This document shows, one piece after another, positions 30,103 to 41,513 of a stretch of DNA of 64,000 nt. The number at the start of each line of letters is the position of its first letter. Position 1 is the first letter of the stretch. Origin of the DNA: Chaetomium olivaceum (taxonomy: Eukaryota > Ascomycota > Sordariomycetes > Sordariales > Chaetomiaceae); NCBI GenBank assembly GCA_039881045.1, contig JAYWVB010000007.1, positions 930,001 to 994,000 of the forward strand, written 5' to 3'. Below the pieces are notes generated by a model. It was given only the letters and a program-made list of their open reading frames with translations. It made no database searches and had not been told where the DNA came from. Both the position numbers and the translations under genes were made by a program.

Positions 30103-31275
30103 ATGGAACGCCAAACTCATCAACAAGGATTTGAGAAATCAGCTCAGGGACCGCCACGGCCTCCATACATCCGTTCTCATTCCCATGGACTCGAAACCAA
30201 CATCGGGAATAGCATTTTCGACACAATGTATTCCGTACCAGAAATCAGTGGCCGACCGGCGCACTTAGAAGCCAACAGCTATACCAACCACGCACGCTCA
30301 AGCTCCAGGACGTCCTGGGACGGGGTCCGTGTGCCTCTCCCAGCCAGCCATACGCCCCCCCAATCACCACCACGATCCCCAAGGCTGCATAGCAGCAACC
30401 GGCCACGGCCCGTCTCCGCCATCAGCCTCCCGGACCACGCCTTCGACAGGGCAACAGCGCTCCCGGACCGATGGAGCTATGACCGGGAGCGGATGCCATC
30501 GCCACCGCCCGCAACCCACGGCTCACGACCAGGGACGCCGCTGGGCGACTGGGAAGCGTTGGATGCTGCCTTCTCGCGGCCCGCCAGCACTCTCATCGAG
30601 TCGCGGTCTTCCAGCCGGCCTCCATCCATTCTCCTCAACGGATCGACCGAGCTAGGCGGCCACTCCCACACCGCCAGCACACCCACGCTGCATCTACAAC
30701 CCCCACCGTTCAGCGATAGCATATACCCACAGCAGCAGCAGGAGCAGCAGAGACAGGAGCAGCGTTCTAGCAAGCGACACTCTTACCATCTGCTCACCCC
30801 AGAAGAGATGGAACTGCTCGCCCATCCGCCGCCGCTCCAGCCCCCAATGACAGCTTTACCACGGCGGTCACCGCCACGGTCACGGCCCCAGTCACGATCA
30901 CGCTCACAATCACCGTCACAAACCTCTTCGCCGGGCTCGCCCACACCCTCCAAGCACGCCCACCACCACCCCGAGCTATCCCCTAACCAACAACCTCAAC
31001 CACACACCGCCGACAACACCGACCACACCACCACCGACAACAACTACAACACCACCACTAAGAGCAACAACAACAACTACAACAGCAACAACACCAGAAA
31101 CGACGACGAAGACAGCAGCAGCAGCGACAACCAAAAAGAATCCCGCTGCACCAACCTCTGCCAGCTAACCCCCGCGCGTCAAATGTGCGGGCAATTCGGT
31201 GCCTGGCTGGTGGGGATGGCTGTCCCTATCACATTCACGGCTGTGACGGGGTGTTTGTTGGGGGTTTGTCGATGA
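30103..31275 (+). CDS. Low-complexity protein with C-terminal hydrophobic tail
   Basis: Single exon, 390 residues. The first two thirds are rich in Ser, Pro, Arg and His (SHTPPQSPPRSPRLHSS) with a short poly-Gln run (QQQQEQQRQEQ). RHSYHLLTPEEMELLAHPP may be a short conserved motif. Residues about 300-350 are an Asn/Thr/Asp repeat. The last 35 residues change character: a Cys-containing stretch and then FGAWLVGMAVPITFTAVTG, hydrophobic enough for a tail anchor. I do not recognise the family. A tail-anchored adaptor is one possibility. The Asn and Gln tracts suggest rapid evolution. Confidence is in the open frame and its compositional structure, not in function. Confidence 0.6.
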   Translation: MERQTHQQGFEKSAQGPPRPPYIRSHSHGLETNIGNSIFDTMYSVPEISGRPAHLEANSYTNHARSSSRTSWDGVRVPLPASHTPPQSPPRSPRLHSSNRPRPVSAISLPDHAFDRATALPDRWSYDRERMPSPPPATHGSRPGTPLGDWEALDAAFSRPASTLIESRSSSRPPSILLNGSTELGGHSHTASTPTLHLQPPPFSDSIYPQQQQEQQRQEQRSSKRHSYHLLTPEEMELLAHPPPLQPPMTALPRRSPPRSRPQSRSRSQSPSQTSSPGSPTPSKHAHHHPELSPNQQPQPHTADNTDHTTTDNNYNTTTKSNNNNYNSNNTRNDDEDSSSSDNQKESRCTNLCQLTPARQMCGQFGAWLVGMAVPITFTAVTGCLLGVCR

Positions 31276-32857
31276 CATTTCTTTCTTTTTTCTTTCTTGT
31301 TTAGAGAGACTTGGGTGTTTGTGGTTGCTTTTGTTTAATTATATGTCTCATGGAGGGGGTTGGTTGGTATGTAAGGGGTGGGTTTGGTTTGTAAAGGGGT
31401 GGGGAGTTAGTGAAAGGGGCTGGGAGGTGGAAGGTGGTAGGCGTTGAAGGGGTATTCATTGAAAGGTTGCGAATATCTTCACGTGGGCATGCCTGTGACT
31501 AACTGAGTTGGTAGTGAGGTCACTTGCCATGAACATGAGAACTTCAGACCACAGCTTCACGATGCCGCGAGTTCTCAGCGATATACCTAGTACTTACAGT
31601 GAGCGAGGTCGGTTACGAGAACGGCAGAAAGGTTAATAATTGCAGGAAGACACTCGCCTGGCACGTTGAGACTATATATACTACGACTACGTCCCACAGC
31701 ATCATTTCCAACGAAGACTACAGCCCACTCGACAGTTGGCTAAACTGTACAATTGGCGATGGTCCTCACCCCACGGGCGCGAGAGTCAACCCAGCTCCGA
31801 CGGAAGGCCATAGGATTAAGCCCTACCCGGGACAGGGCCTCGCGGAGCTGGCGCCGCTAGAGAGGAGCAGATGCCCCCTAGTGGTTTCGTAGGCGGCCAT
31901 CGCCGACGGGGGATGTCTGGTGGACTTGTGCTAATCCTTGTCTTTTCTTCTTTGTATCTTATCATTTTATATATATACGTGTTAATTGATATGCTGGTCA
32001 ACTCTTAAGCTGTAAATGTGCTGGGATGCCGTTCTCAAGCTTTTGCATAAGTAAAAGAGGTATTTGTTCATCAACTATAAGGCTCAACTCGACTAGTAAA
32101 TAACCCTGTTTCCAGGAGAGCTAACTTCATAAGTGTCTGAGTCACCCCTATGTCTATTATAGAAGAAGGATATGCAATACCCCGATAGGTAAAGGAGATG
32201 GGGACGTAACGGGGAGCGTCATTGGACTGGTGATGTCTGGCAGTGCTGTGCATGAACCACGATTTGTGTACCTGGCATAGCACGTGGATTTCCCCTGACA
32301 GCTGAGACCTTCCCGGGTCCAGTTGAGCCTCCCACATGGTCCCTTGCTCCGTGCCCCGTCCTGGGCCACGCCCATGCCGTTCCTGGAGCAACATGTGCCG
32401 GTTGAGGAGGGGGGTGGCGCTACGATGGGCGGGACTCTTCCCTGCTCTCCTGTCGTGTCGATACGGCCAGGAGGACGAACTACGAATCATGCGGCAACGA
32501 CACGGGTAGAGAGGTTGCAAAGCTAGAATTGTAGATGCTAAAAGCTCAGAATATAACAACAAATCAGTCGCTCGCTAGAACTCCAAGACAACCCTACCAC
32601 CCCAGACAAAGTAAATCATGAGCGAACGCCATGTGCCAGGCCCCGAGGCCAACCAAACGACAACGCTTCCCAAGTGCCGCTAACTCCCCACAAACGCCGT
32701 CCTTAATCGTCCCATCCCTCTTTAAAGAGCAAAGTAGGGTATCCACTCATTACCCGGAAAACCGGTAACCAACCATAGCCGTAAACAGAGAGAGGCTCAA
32801 CCACAAAGACTCAAAAGACCAAACAAATGCTGCCGACAGAAAACAGAAAACTCAAAC
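31276..32857. other. Intergenic between convergent genes
   Basis: Long 3' flanks. G/T-rich sequence follows 31276. A CGATATACCTAG motif is near 31580. Open frames at 31599-31892 and 32071-32562 lack any domain or splice logic. No RNA gene found. Confidence 0.5.
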
Positions 32858-34381
32858 TCAAAACAAAAGAGCCGGTGTCGTTCGTGAACCCTCGTCTATC
32901 CTCGACGGAGACGGCCGTGACGGCGACGGGGGCGCGCTCCTCTCGTCCTTGGCGCTATTGCTCTCCCACAGCTCAAAGCTCTCGCCGGCACCCTCGATGG
33001 GGCCAAGCCCAGCAGATTCCAGCGGCTGTTCGCTGCCTCCCATGATGTCATCCACATCAACGCCGTCAACATCACCAAGGCTGACTTGTTGCGGCCGCGG
33101 TGGCGGGAGCATCTCGGTGGCCATGCCCGCCCCTTCGGCGGCAAGCCAGCGCTGCTCGTCTTCCGCGTCTTCCGGGAGAGGCGGCAGCAGGTCCTGTGGT
33201 GGTTGCTGCTGCGCAGACTGGCCGGCGACGGTCCCCTCGTTGACGACCACGGCCTCGGGATCCTCCTCGTCGCCGGGGATGATGAAAACGCTGGAGCTGT
33301 CGCACCCGTCGGCGTAGAAATCGACCACGTTCATCTCGCAGAGCGGGCCGCGCCCCTTGAGTAGGAGCACGTCCTCGTCAATGTCGACGGCGTCGCGCGA
33401 GGCACCGCCGCGCGCCGAGGATGTCTGGCTGACGTCCTCCGGCGGAGGGATGTTCTCCTTGTCGCGGCCCTCGGCGCGGGTCGCGCTTGGCGCGGCTCTC
33501 CGACTCCTCGTCGCTGCTGATGTCCAGGGTGCAGGTGCCGTGCTGGAGGAGGTTGGTCATCTCCTGCTCGGGGGTGTCCTCGTGGATGTCGAACGACCAT
33601 GTGGAAGCCTGGTCTGCTGTGGGGATGAAGAAGTCGAGGGCGGCGCTGGAGGGGGGAGTGGGCCCTGCGCCTGCTCTTGGTGGGGCGCGAGCTGCCGGAG
33701 TAGCCGGGATGGTGCCCTTGAGGGCGGTATCGAGAGAGAACGGGACGCCGGCCTTCAAGGAGAAAGCTGGCGGGTCTGGGCGCTGGTTGCGGCGGCGGGA
33801 GAGGATGCCCACGCGCTTGGAGGGGCGGGTTGGTGAGCGGCCGGCAGGGGCGGTCAGCGGCGACGGTGCTGGTGCTGCTGCTGCGACCTTGGCCTTGAGC
33901 TGAGCGGTAGGTGACTTGGGCTTGAGGATGTTCCGGGACGTGGGGGCAGACGAGAGTCGGCTAGGGGGGCTGCTGAAGACATCCCTGAGCGCCGGAGCGG
34001 GGGAGGAGGCTTTGGTTAGGGTGAAGGCAGGCTTGGTGAAGCTCTTGCTAACGTCACCCCAGAAATCGGCACCCTTTGACCGCTTCGAGAAAAAGTCGGG
34101 GGCCACATTCTCCGAGTTGTCAACGTCGTCCACCTCGGCAGCCTTTCGCTTGATGGGAGAGGTCGCGATCGCTGGGGCATGTTAGTGGTTGGCCAGCGGA
34201 AGATTGAAGACGACAGGCAAGACAGGCAAAACAGGGGAAAGACAGGGATACATTGGTAGAAGGTGGCATGGAATAAAGCAAGAATCAGTGACATACCATT
34301 TTGCCTATTCTTAACGCTGGCCAAGCTCTTCAACCGTGCGCCGTCGACAGGAGCGAACGGCTGGCGGATAAGGGTTGCCAT
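32858..34381 (-). CDS. Uncharacterised nuclear-type protein with KEN-like motif, one frame break
   Basis: Exon 1 is 34381-34297 (MATLIRQPFAPVDGARL) and exon 2 is 34171-32858, joined across a 125-nt GTATGT...CCAG intron. One extra base in the GGG at 33478-33480 (plus strand) must be skipped, giving AKRDRAEGRDKENIPPPEDV. The rebuilt protein is about 465 residues. Basic Ser/Pro-rich stretches with SPIKRK and PTRPSKRVGILSRRR look like nuclear localisation and CDK sites. DKENIPP contains a KEN triplet, which is a degradation signal for the anaphase-promoting complex in cell-cycle proteins. DIDEDVLLLKGRGPLCEMNVVDFYADGCDSSS (in two halves either side of LLK) is the best conserved-looking block. I do not recognise the family. 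A cell-cycle role is only a guess. Confidence 0.65.
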
Positions 34382-35190
34382 GATGGGGAATGGCGGACTG
34401 GTGTTGATGTGTAGACGAAAAGGATTACGCGGTGCTTCAAAGCTCCACGCGCAACCTGATTATTCTCCACGGGCGCCAGACAATTGCGCGGTGGTGTTTG
34501 TTAATGGCACTGCTTGCGCCAGAAGGAACAGTCTCCGCTTTCTGGGGACTGCCGGCGAAACAAGCGTGGGGAAGGCAGAGGCGAGGGAGAGGGTAGGCGG
34601 CGGGGTTCCCTGTCTGAGCGAGAGCGAGGGAGAGGGAGGAGGCGCGTTGATCTTATTGCGCAAGTGGCCTGCTGAAACGGCCGGCCGGTCAAGACGGTCT
34701 CCTATCTGTCGCGACGGGTCTGGGGGCCAGATTGGCACCGGACACGAGCTGGAGGGGTGGGACTGGAGTGTTGTGGGACTGCGGGATGCAATGCGCGCTG
34801 CTGCCGAGAGGGATTGGGACTCTGATCAAGGTTTTCCGTGATGTCGGAAACCGAGATAATCTCTGCGGCTATTCTGGTGTGTGTGGTTTTTTATGTTTGG
34901 CGAAGCGCTGGCTTGAGTTGGAGGGCAGCAGCGAGTGGTAGATATGGAGAGGAGGAAGGCTTAAATTGCAATGCGCGCGTAGGAGGCGCGACGGTGAATC
35001 GACTGGGTCTGGGGTCTGGTGGTGGGCGGTGAGGTTTTGGAACAAGGTGCCAGTGCGTGGAACAGAACAGCACAGGGGGAGGACGATGAACAGGATGTGG
35101 AAGTTGAGAATGAGGATGAACAGGGTCGAGCACAACGGCCAAAAAAAGCAGGGGAAGACCCGGGGTTTAAAAAGGAGAAACATGAAGTGC

Positions 35191-35248
35191 CGCAAAAGCT
35201 GCAAAAGCTGCCAAAGCTGCAAATGCTGCCAAAGCTTGCCAATGCTCC
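35191..35248 (+). repeat. Short tandem repeat (CAAAAGCTGC-like)
   Basis: About six copies of a 9-10-bp unit, for example GCAAAAGCTGCAAAAGCTG, degenerating rightwards. Confidence 0.75.
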
Positions 35249-36883
35249 AACCTGTTCTGCGTACACTCCCACAGAGGGATCGATACTGCCCGCAAATGAA
35301 TGGCACTTGACGGTACGGGTGGTCTCAGACAGAATGGGTGTGAGGGAGCTGCTGCTGCTGGTTGGCGCATCATGCAGGGCTTGAGATTGGGCTTGCTTGA
35401 CGTGCCTTTTCGTGCTAAAACCTAACGCGGTGCCGCCCTGGTCCCGCCATGTACCGTTTCTCTATCCAATCACAGGACCTCTGTCGCCTCTTGGAGCGGG
35501 GTCCCGGTTCGACGGGGGCATGGGCAAAGATGGGCAATCGCCAGGCAAGGGGCGGAGTCTTTTTGGTCGTCCTCTGGTCCTTGCGCTTGAGAGCTCGCAG
35601 CGGGCCAGCGACGAGCACGGCGATTGGCAGCTCTCCAGTGCTCCCCAGTACTCCCGTCGCAGGCTTCCTTGTGCACGAGCCAACCAGCGATCGAGCGCAT
35701 GCCACCACGGGACACGGTGTGTCCGGGCTGCGCAGCGAAGGAGACCAATCATCACGTTCCTACCTTCTCCACTCGGCAGCATGAGACCGGGTCGCGTTAA
35801 GTGGTTTCCACTTTTTTTTCTTTTCGGCTGCTCTTGCTGCTACAGTGCTGCAGTGCTGCTGGAGTCTGGAGAGCGCAGATCAACTGAGACAGCAGCGCCG
35901 AACAGCCCCGATTCGGCCGGGCTGTCTAAGTCAAAGAGCGTGCCGGTTCGTCTCCCTTGCGCCATTCCTGCGGTTGCGCCCAGGCAAGCCAGGGACGGGG
36001 GAGCACAGCGTGCATCAGTAGAACAGGAATATAAAATGTCGGCGAGCTGGGAGAGGTGCGATGTGGCAAGTTGGCATTCCAAATTGCCGAATTGCGGAAT
36101 CGCCGACTGGACTGAAGGGAAATCCTGAACATCATTTCCAAGACGGCCGAGGCAACGAGACGGCCAACATCCCTTTCGTCTTCCTTCCTGCCCCGTCGTC
36201 TGACGGCGGCGCAGTGCGAGGAGACTGGTAGAGTTGGTCCCACCCCCGCGAGCCCGCTCTTTTCCCACGACTTGGCCCGAACTCCCCGTGGGACTTTGAC
36301 CATTTTTGCCCGCACATCGCGCCTCTTCGCTTTTTTCTGCTCGTCTGATCCGTCGACCGGCGTGAAACACGCAGCTCTGCGTTGTCAAAAAGTCATCTTT
36401 CGATATGCAGTCTCTCTCCGAATACAGCTTTTTTCTCACGACCCTGTCAATGACGTAGCAAATCCCCGTCGACCGCCAAGTGAAGAGGATGACCCCAGAG
36501 AGATCTGGTGGCATTTTCTTTTTATAACGGCAACCGGGGGGATCGTCCTCGGGAGCCCCTCTTTCCACTGGGTTTCCAGAACCGAACCCCACCCTGGACG
36601 GGTTGCGACGGTTCTCTTTTCCTTTTCTTTTTGTCTTATCTTTCATGGTATGGGCTTAATTAGAATGTGGATGGTCGGGAGAATTTACTGGTATTTTCGT
36701 AGCTTGTTCCCCGTACATTCCGACTCACTGTGGTTCAGTGTCTAGGGTATCAAGGTACGAAGTGCCTGGGGTCTAGATGCGGCTGGGCTGCCGACTTCAA
36801 CGGCAAGCGGAGAAGCAGCAGGTGCAGGTGATCGATCTCATGGGACTCGGGAGCTGAGAATCCTGGATTGTGGTGCAGTAAGC

Positions 36884-36925
36884 TTGCAGCAGCAGCAGCA
36901 GGAGCAGCAGTAGCAGCAGCCCACC
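36884..36925 (+). repeat. CAG-rich microsatellite
   Basis: Interrupted CAG/CAGCAG run beginning GCTTGCAGCAGCAGCAGCAG and continuing with GAG/TAG interruptions. Confidence 0.75.
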
Positions 36926-37478
36926 GCACCACTGGGGCATTGGGCACTAGGCACTTACGACGGATCCGTTGACTGCTGCAGACCAGCGGCACTTTTTACC
37001 GAGTTTCCCTCGCCCTCGCCCTTTTTTTTTCGCCTCTGTTCTGTAATGCATCGGAACAGAACCAACTTCAACTGGTCGGGGCATTTTCCCAACGTTTCAT
37101 CCATTTGACAACTGGCACTTGCTCCACAATGCAGTCTGCCCTGCGAAAGAAGACGGAAGCACAATCAATGGAGGGGCAGCACCCGCCCGGACGCCAAGAC
37201 CCAGCCGGAAGGGCTCCGCTTCGAGTGTACTTGGTCGGTACCTTGGCTCTTAGCTTCTGTGCCCCGCGAGACACCCTGCGGGCATCGAAGCAGAGCACCC
37301 TGTCTTGCCTGTGGACTGGGAAACTGAATTGGCATTGACGCAACCGCCATTGCTTCTCACCATCAATTGGCCCAGCCATCTCCTTTTTCCTCTCTCTCCC
37401 ACGTTCCCGTTCCCCATTCCTTCCCGACCGCTCCCTTGTTTCAGGTGAAAAGCGAAACTGATTCGCCGGACCGGCATT

Positions 37479-38938
37479 ATGGCCTCGATTAACGATCTGG
37501 CGACGGCCGCTACGGCGCTGGTCGACCCCGCCACAGCAGCACCACCAACCGCAGCCGCAGCCGCAACGACAGCTGCCCCGCACCCGTCTTTGCCCGATCC
37601 GGCCCGGACCCGGACCGATGATCGTACCGGAGCTGGCACCGGCGGTGAGCCTGCTGTCGTGGCCCGCGGTGCGCTGGTGGTCCTCGAGGGCCTGGACCGT
37701 AGCGGCAAGACCACGCAGGTCAAGCTGCTTGAGCAACGCTTTGTCGAGCTGGGGCGTAAAGTGAAAGTGATGCGGTTCCCTGGTATGTGATTATGCCTCC
37801 ATCCTGTGAGAGAGAAAACAAGACGGACGACGTTGAATTCAGGGGTAAGGAAACCGGACTGGCTCGCTAACATGTCCTCTCCCCTTTCCAAGACCGCACA
37901 ACGCCAATTGGCCAGATGATCGACTCGTACCTCAAGAGCCAGGTCGACATGGACGACCACGTCATCCACCTACTCTTCAGCGCGAACCGGTGGGAAGCAG
38001 CGTAAGTACACCCTTTGAACCCACCAGCCTATGCCCCTTCTCCCCGTACCCCGTACCCCATACCCCATACCCCATACCCCGTGTCAGTCAGACACCCAGT
38101 CAAGAGCCGCATACCTTAACCCGACCTCCTCCCCCACCGCCCCTCCCAACCCATAAACCCATACATACATACCCGTGTCAGTCAGACACCCAGTCAAGAG
38201 CCGCATACCTTAACCAAACCTCCCTCCCTCCTTCTCTCCCCCACCCACCTTCTTTCTCACTTTACCAAAACAAACCCTCCTCAACAACAAAAAAACCAAC
38301 CCAAAAACCCCAACAGAAAAACCATAACCTCCCTCCTCACCACCTCCACCACCGTCCTCTGCGACCGCTACTACCACTCCGGGATCGTCTACTCCGCCGC
38401 CAAGCAGAACCCGTCCCTGACCTTGCCCTGGGCGCGCGCCCCCGAGGTCGGCTTGCCCCGCCCCGACCTTGTGCTGTTCCTGGACCTAGACGAGAACCAG
38501 GCGCGCGCGAGGGGCGGGTGGGGCGGGGAGGCGTACGAGCGGGCCGAGATGCAGCGCAGGGTGAGGGAGCTGTTTTGGGGGCTGAGTTTGGGACGGATCG
38601 GGACGGCGGCTGTGGGGGTGGGTGATGATGATGAACCGGTCGCGGTGGGGACGGGGGCGTCGTCGTCGGGGGTGGGAGTGGGGGCTTCGTCGGGGGTTGG
38701 AGGTGGTGGTGGTGGTGGTGGTGGTGGTAGTAGTGCTGTCGGTGGTAGTGGTGGTAGTGTCGGCCCTCGTGAGGAGGTTGCTGTCGGTCCGCCTAGCGCC
38801 GCCCAGCCGTTGACTGGTGTCGAGTACCGCTTTCGCCAGGAGGAGGAGGATCTTCATGTTATTGATGCTAGCCCGTCGGCTGAAGAGGTGGCAGAGGAGA
38901 TCTGGAAGGTGGTCAAGGCGAGAGAGTGGAGGATGTAG
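37479..38938 (+). CDS. CDC8: Thymidylate kinase (dTMP kinase)
   Basis: Three exons: 37479-37782, 37893-38001 and 38317-38938; 344 residues. It phosphorylates dTMP to dTDP for DNA synthesis. After an Ala/Thr-rich leader of about 60 residues come the P-loop LEGLDRSGKTTQ, RFPDRTTPIG, LLFSANRWE, the DRY-type motif CDRYYHSGIVYSAAKQ, LPWARAPEVGLPRPDLVLFL and LDEN. The adenine end, VIDAS, is at the C-terminus. Yeast enzymes have about 216 residues. The excess here is the leader plus a roughly 85-residue insert after LFWGLSLGRIG that is almost all Gly, Ser and Val and is partly encoded by a GGT microsatellite. The leader could be mitochondrial or simply disordered. Intron 2 (315 nt) is long for this window and carries repeats. 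Confidence 0.95.
38046..38215 (+). repeat. Repeats inside thymidylate kinase intron 2
   Basis: 38046-38080 is five copies of a heptamer (two GTACCCC, then three ATACCCC). Next, 38081-38121 and 38175-38215 are perfect 41-nt direct repeats, 94 bp apart, starting GTGTCAGTCAGACACCCAG. Confidence 0.85.
38702..38728 (+). repeat. GGT microsatellite in the thymidylate kinase coding region
   Basis: Nine GGT triplets in frame, encoding a Gly run in the insert of the enzyme; interrupted copies follow to about 38760. Confidence 0.85.
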
Positions 38939-39586
38939 AGAAGGGGCTTGTTGGGAGGACCGTAAGGAGGGTTTCATGATGGGAAGAAAAACGGGGATGC
39001 TGAGATGGGTACTTCTAACCCGTGTAAAAGTAGTAAAAGCGATAAAGGTGGGATACGGCGTGTCTCGAGTGTACGATATGGGGAGGTAGTTCTTCACAGG
39101 GGCGCTGACAACTCGGAATTAAAAAAGTCTTGCGGCGGTTGAGCTCGCCCGCAATGGTTCAGTTGAGCCGGGATTCTATGTAAATAACACACGTACAGAT
39201 ATCCGTTTTTCGCCCTGTACACCAGATCTTTCTTTACCAAGCCCGAGAGAACGACAGTGCCGTGTTGAATGACCATGACCCGCGCGCATGCAAAATCAGA
39301 GAGCCAACCCGATGTTGAGATCCTCGCCCAGTTCATGATAACGTGTATATGACCCCTGGATGACCCTTCCGCAACCCCCTGAAACCCCCAAACGCCTGTT
39401 GAATGCAGAGTTGAAAACACACTTTGGCGACACTTCGCTCAGCAACGCCTTACTTGGCATCACTGCCATGGGTATAGGGCGGCCCATTGTTGAAAATACA
39501 CCCTCACCCCCCAAAAAGCCCCGGGCTCGCACACTGTATCCATTAATGCCGGGTATTGTTCCCGTCCCGGAGAGATCTTTTGTCAT
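38939..39586. other. Gap between convergent genes
   Basis: 3' flanks of thymidylate kinase and GTP cyclohydrolase I. No gene seen. Confidence 0.55.
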
Positions 39587-40562
39587 TTAGCGGTTGACGC
39601 CAATGAGGCTGAGGAACTCGTTCCTGGTCTTCTCCTTGCGCTCGAAGCAGCCGAGCACGCAGCTGGTGATGGTGGTGCTGCCGACGACTTCTGGACGCCG
39701 CGCATGACCATGCACAGGTGGCTCGACTCCATGACGACGGCGACGCCCTGGGGCTGCAGCACCTCCATGACGGCGTTGGCAACCTCCTTGGTCAGGCGCT
39801 CCTGGACCTGCAGACGGCGCGCAAACATCTCGGCGATGCGCGGCAGCTTGGAGATGCCGATGACGGCGTTGCGCGGGATGTAGCCGATGTGCATCTTGCC
39901 GGTGAAGGGGACCAGGTGGTGCTCGCACATGCTGAACACCTCGATGTCCTTGACGATCACCATCTCGTTGTGGCCCTCCTGAAAGATGGCGCCGTTCACA
40001 ATATCGCGCACGTTCTCCTGGTAGCCCTTGGTGAAGTAGAGCATCGCCTTGGCGTAGCGGTCGGGTGTCGCCAGCAGGCCTTCGCGGTCTGGGTCCTCGC
40101 CCACGCACTCGAGCAGCGTGCGGACGGCGCCCTTCATGCGCGCCAGCCGCACCTCCTTCTGCGCCTCGTCCTCCTCAAGCCGCTTGCGCGTGCCGACGCT
40201 GGGCCGGCTGAGGCCGTCAAAGTCGACGACGGGGCTGGGCGACCGGGTCGACGCCTCGCCCGCCTCGTCCGCCGTCGCCACCTCCTTGATGGCGGCGGCA
40301 GCGGGCGTCGACGTCTTCTCTTCTTCTTCTTGGGCGTCGGTTCCGGCTTGTCCCGGAAGTCCCGCGCAGGCTTGCTGACGCTGGACCGGCGCTCTCCAAT
40401 CACATGTGTGCCATTGGCGTTCTTGGAGGAGACATCTCCATCGCGCGACCGCTTCTTGCCGCCTTCCTTGGTCTTGCTTCGCTTGTCGCCATTGCCGTTC
40501 TTTGCGCCATTGACGGCGGGCGCGGGGCTCTCGGAGCCCGAGGAGGAATCGAAATGAGCCAT
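39587..40562 (-). CDS. FOL2: GTP cyclohydrolase I, two frame breaks
   Basis: Converts GTP to dihydroneopterin triphosphate, the first step of folate and pterin synthesis. No intron. The start MAHFDSSSGSESPAPAVNG is in one frame to about 40325. A base is missing within the AAGAAG repeat (plus 40315-40328) and the frame then reads EEKTSTPAAAAIKEVA and the whole catalytic domain: GEDPDREGLLATPDRYAKA, SMCEHHLVPFTGKMHIGYIP, ERLTKEVANAVME and HLCMVMRGVQK. The Cys and His of CEHH and the Cys of HLCM are the zinc ligands. A second missing G at 39688-39692 shifts the frame; restoring it gives VVGSTTITSCVLGCFERKE and the normal end FLSLIGVNR. Rebuilt length is 325 residues, normal for fungi. Both breaks are probably assembly errors in an essential-type gene. 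Confidence 0.93.
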
Positions 40563-41513
40563 TGAGCAATCGGATGCGCTTTGGTTTGTTTCGTGGTCGG
40601 AGTAGGAAGGATGGAGGGGGGAGCGACGGGAAGAGGTGAGAATAGACCGACACAAGGTGGAACCCGAGGGGCAGATGACTGTTGCGACTTCAGGGATGGT
40701 TCTGGGATGGAGCCAGGCACTCCGGTCCCGCTAGTGATGTTGAAATTTCGGTCCCCCGAATTAGGACAATGACGGCCAAGGCGGAGTCACCACCACCTCA
40801 ATTGCTTATCTTATCACTGGATGTTGGCCGAGGGGCAGGGGTGTTTGAGAAGAAAAACGTGGTTATCAACGGTTTTTTGGTTCAGGGGTTTTGGTTGGTG
40901 AAAAATCAATGGATTGTTCTTCGTCTCAGATCGTGGGATAAAAAAGTTCAGAGGAGGAATTGACGAATCCCCAGCCATCGCAACCCCATTGTCCTTTTGA
41001 AGACAAACTCCGAAAGGCTCGTCCTACAACAAGTTTCGGAAGCCGTTGGGATCCGCTGCACAATGGTGGATAACTCGGTTTCTTGCGGGGTTTGCCTGTG
41101 ACTATCCTTCCAGGTTGTCATCCTTGTCCATGGTGGCGCGTTGCATTGTCGCCGGGGATCTTGCAGGGGCGTGAAAGTCGCGTCAGGCCAGGCCTGGAGT
41201 CCAACCAACCATTGGATGTCGTTCCATTCGTGACTTTCCATCTTCATCTTCCGTCGATTCCAGGTTGCTTTTCGAACCACAGGCTCTTCGTTGACAACCT
41301 AAATCTTAATCGCTTGAAATTTTTAGTATAATCATCAATAACTATTGCCATTTCATTATTTAAGATTTCCATGATCTATTCAAGTTCCTTCGATTTCTCT
41401 GCGTCGTTCACTTTTTGAAGAACTCAAGCTCGGACCATTCCACCGTGTGACCGCCCTGGATTCTGCCACACTCGACTTCCTTATCGTGCACCTGCCAGCA
41501 AAACATCCAAACG
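40563..41513. promoter_or_regulatory. Divergent promoter region, FOL2 and TAF11
   Basis: 950 bp between two divergent housekeeping genes. AT-rich near 41320-41400. No specific element recognised, no gene seen. Confidence 0.5.

Larger units (their letters stand above)
34382..37478. other. 3.1-kb intergenic region, divergent promoters
   Basis: Lies between divergent genes. Open frames at 35397-36128 and on the opposite strand have no conserved motif. Contains a 9-10-bp tandem repeat at 35191-35248, a CAG-rich run at 36884-36925, and pyrimidine-rich sequence before the thymidylate kinase start. A non-coding RNA or a small unrecognised gene cannot be excluded. Confidence 0.5.

Noticed and set aside
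35397..36128. 243-codon open frame in the long intergenic region
   Set aside because: No conserved motif, base composition like flanking DNA, and equally long frames on the opposite strand.
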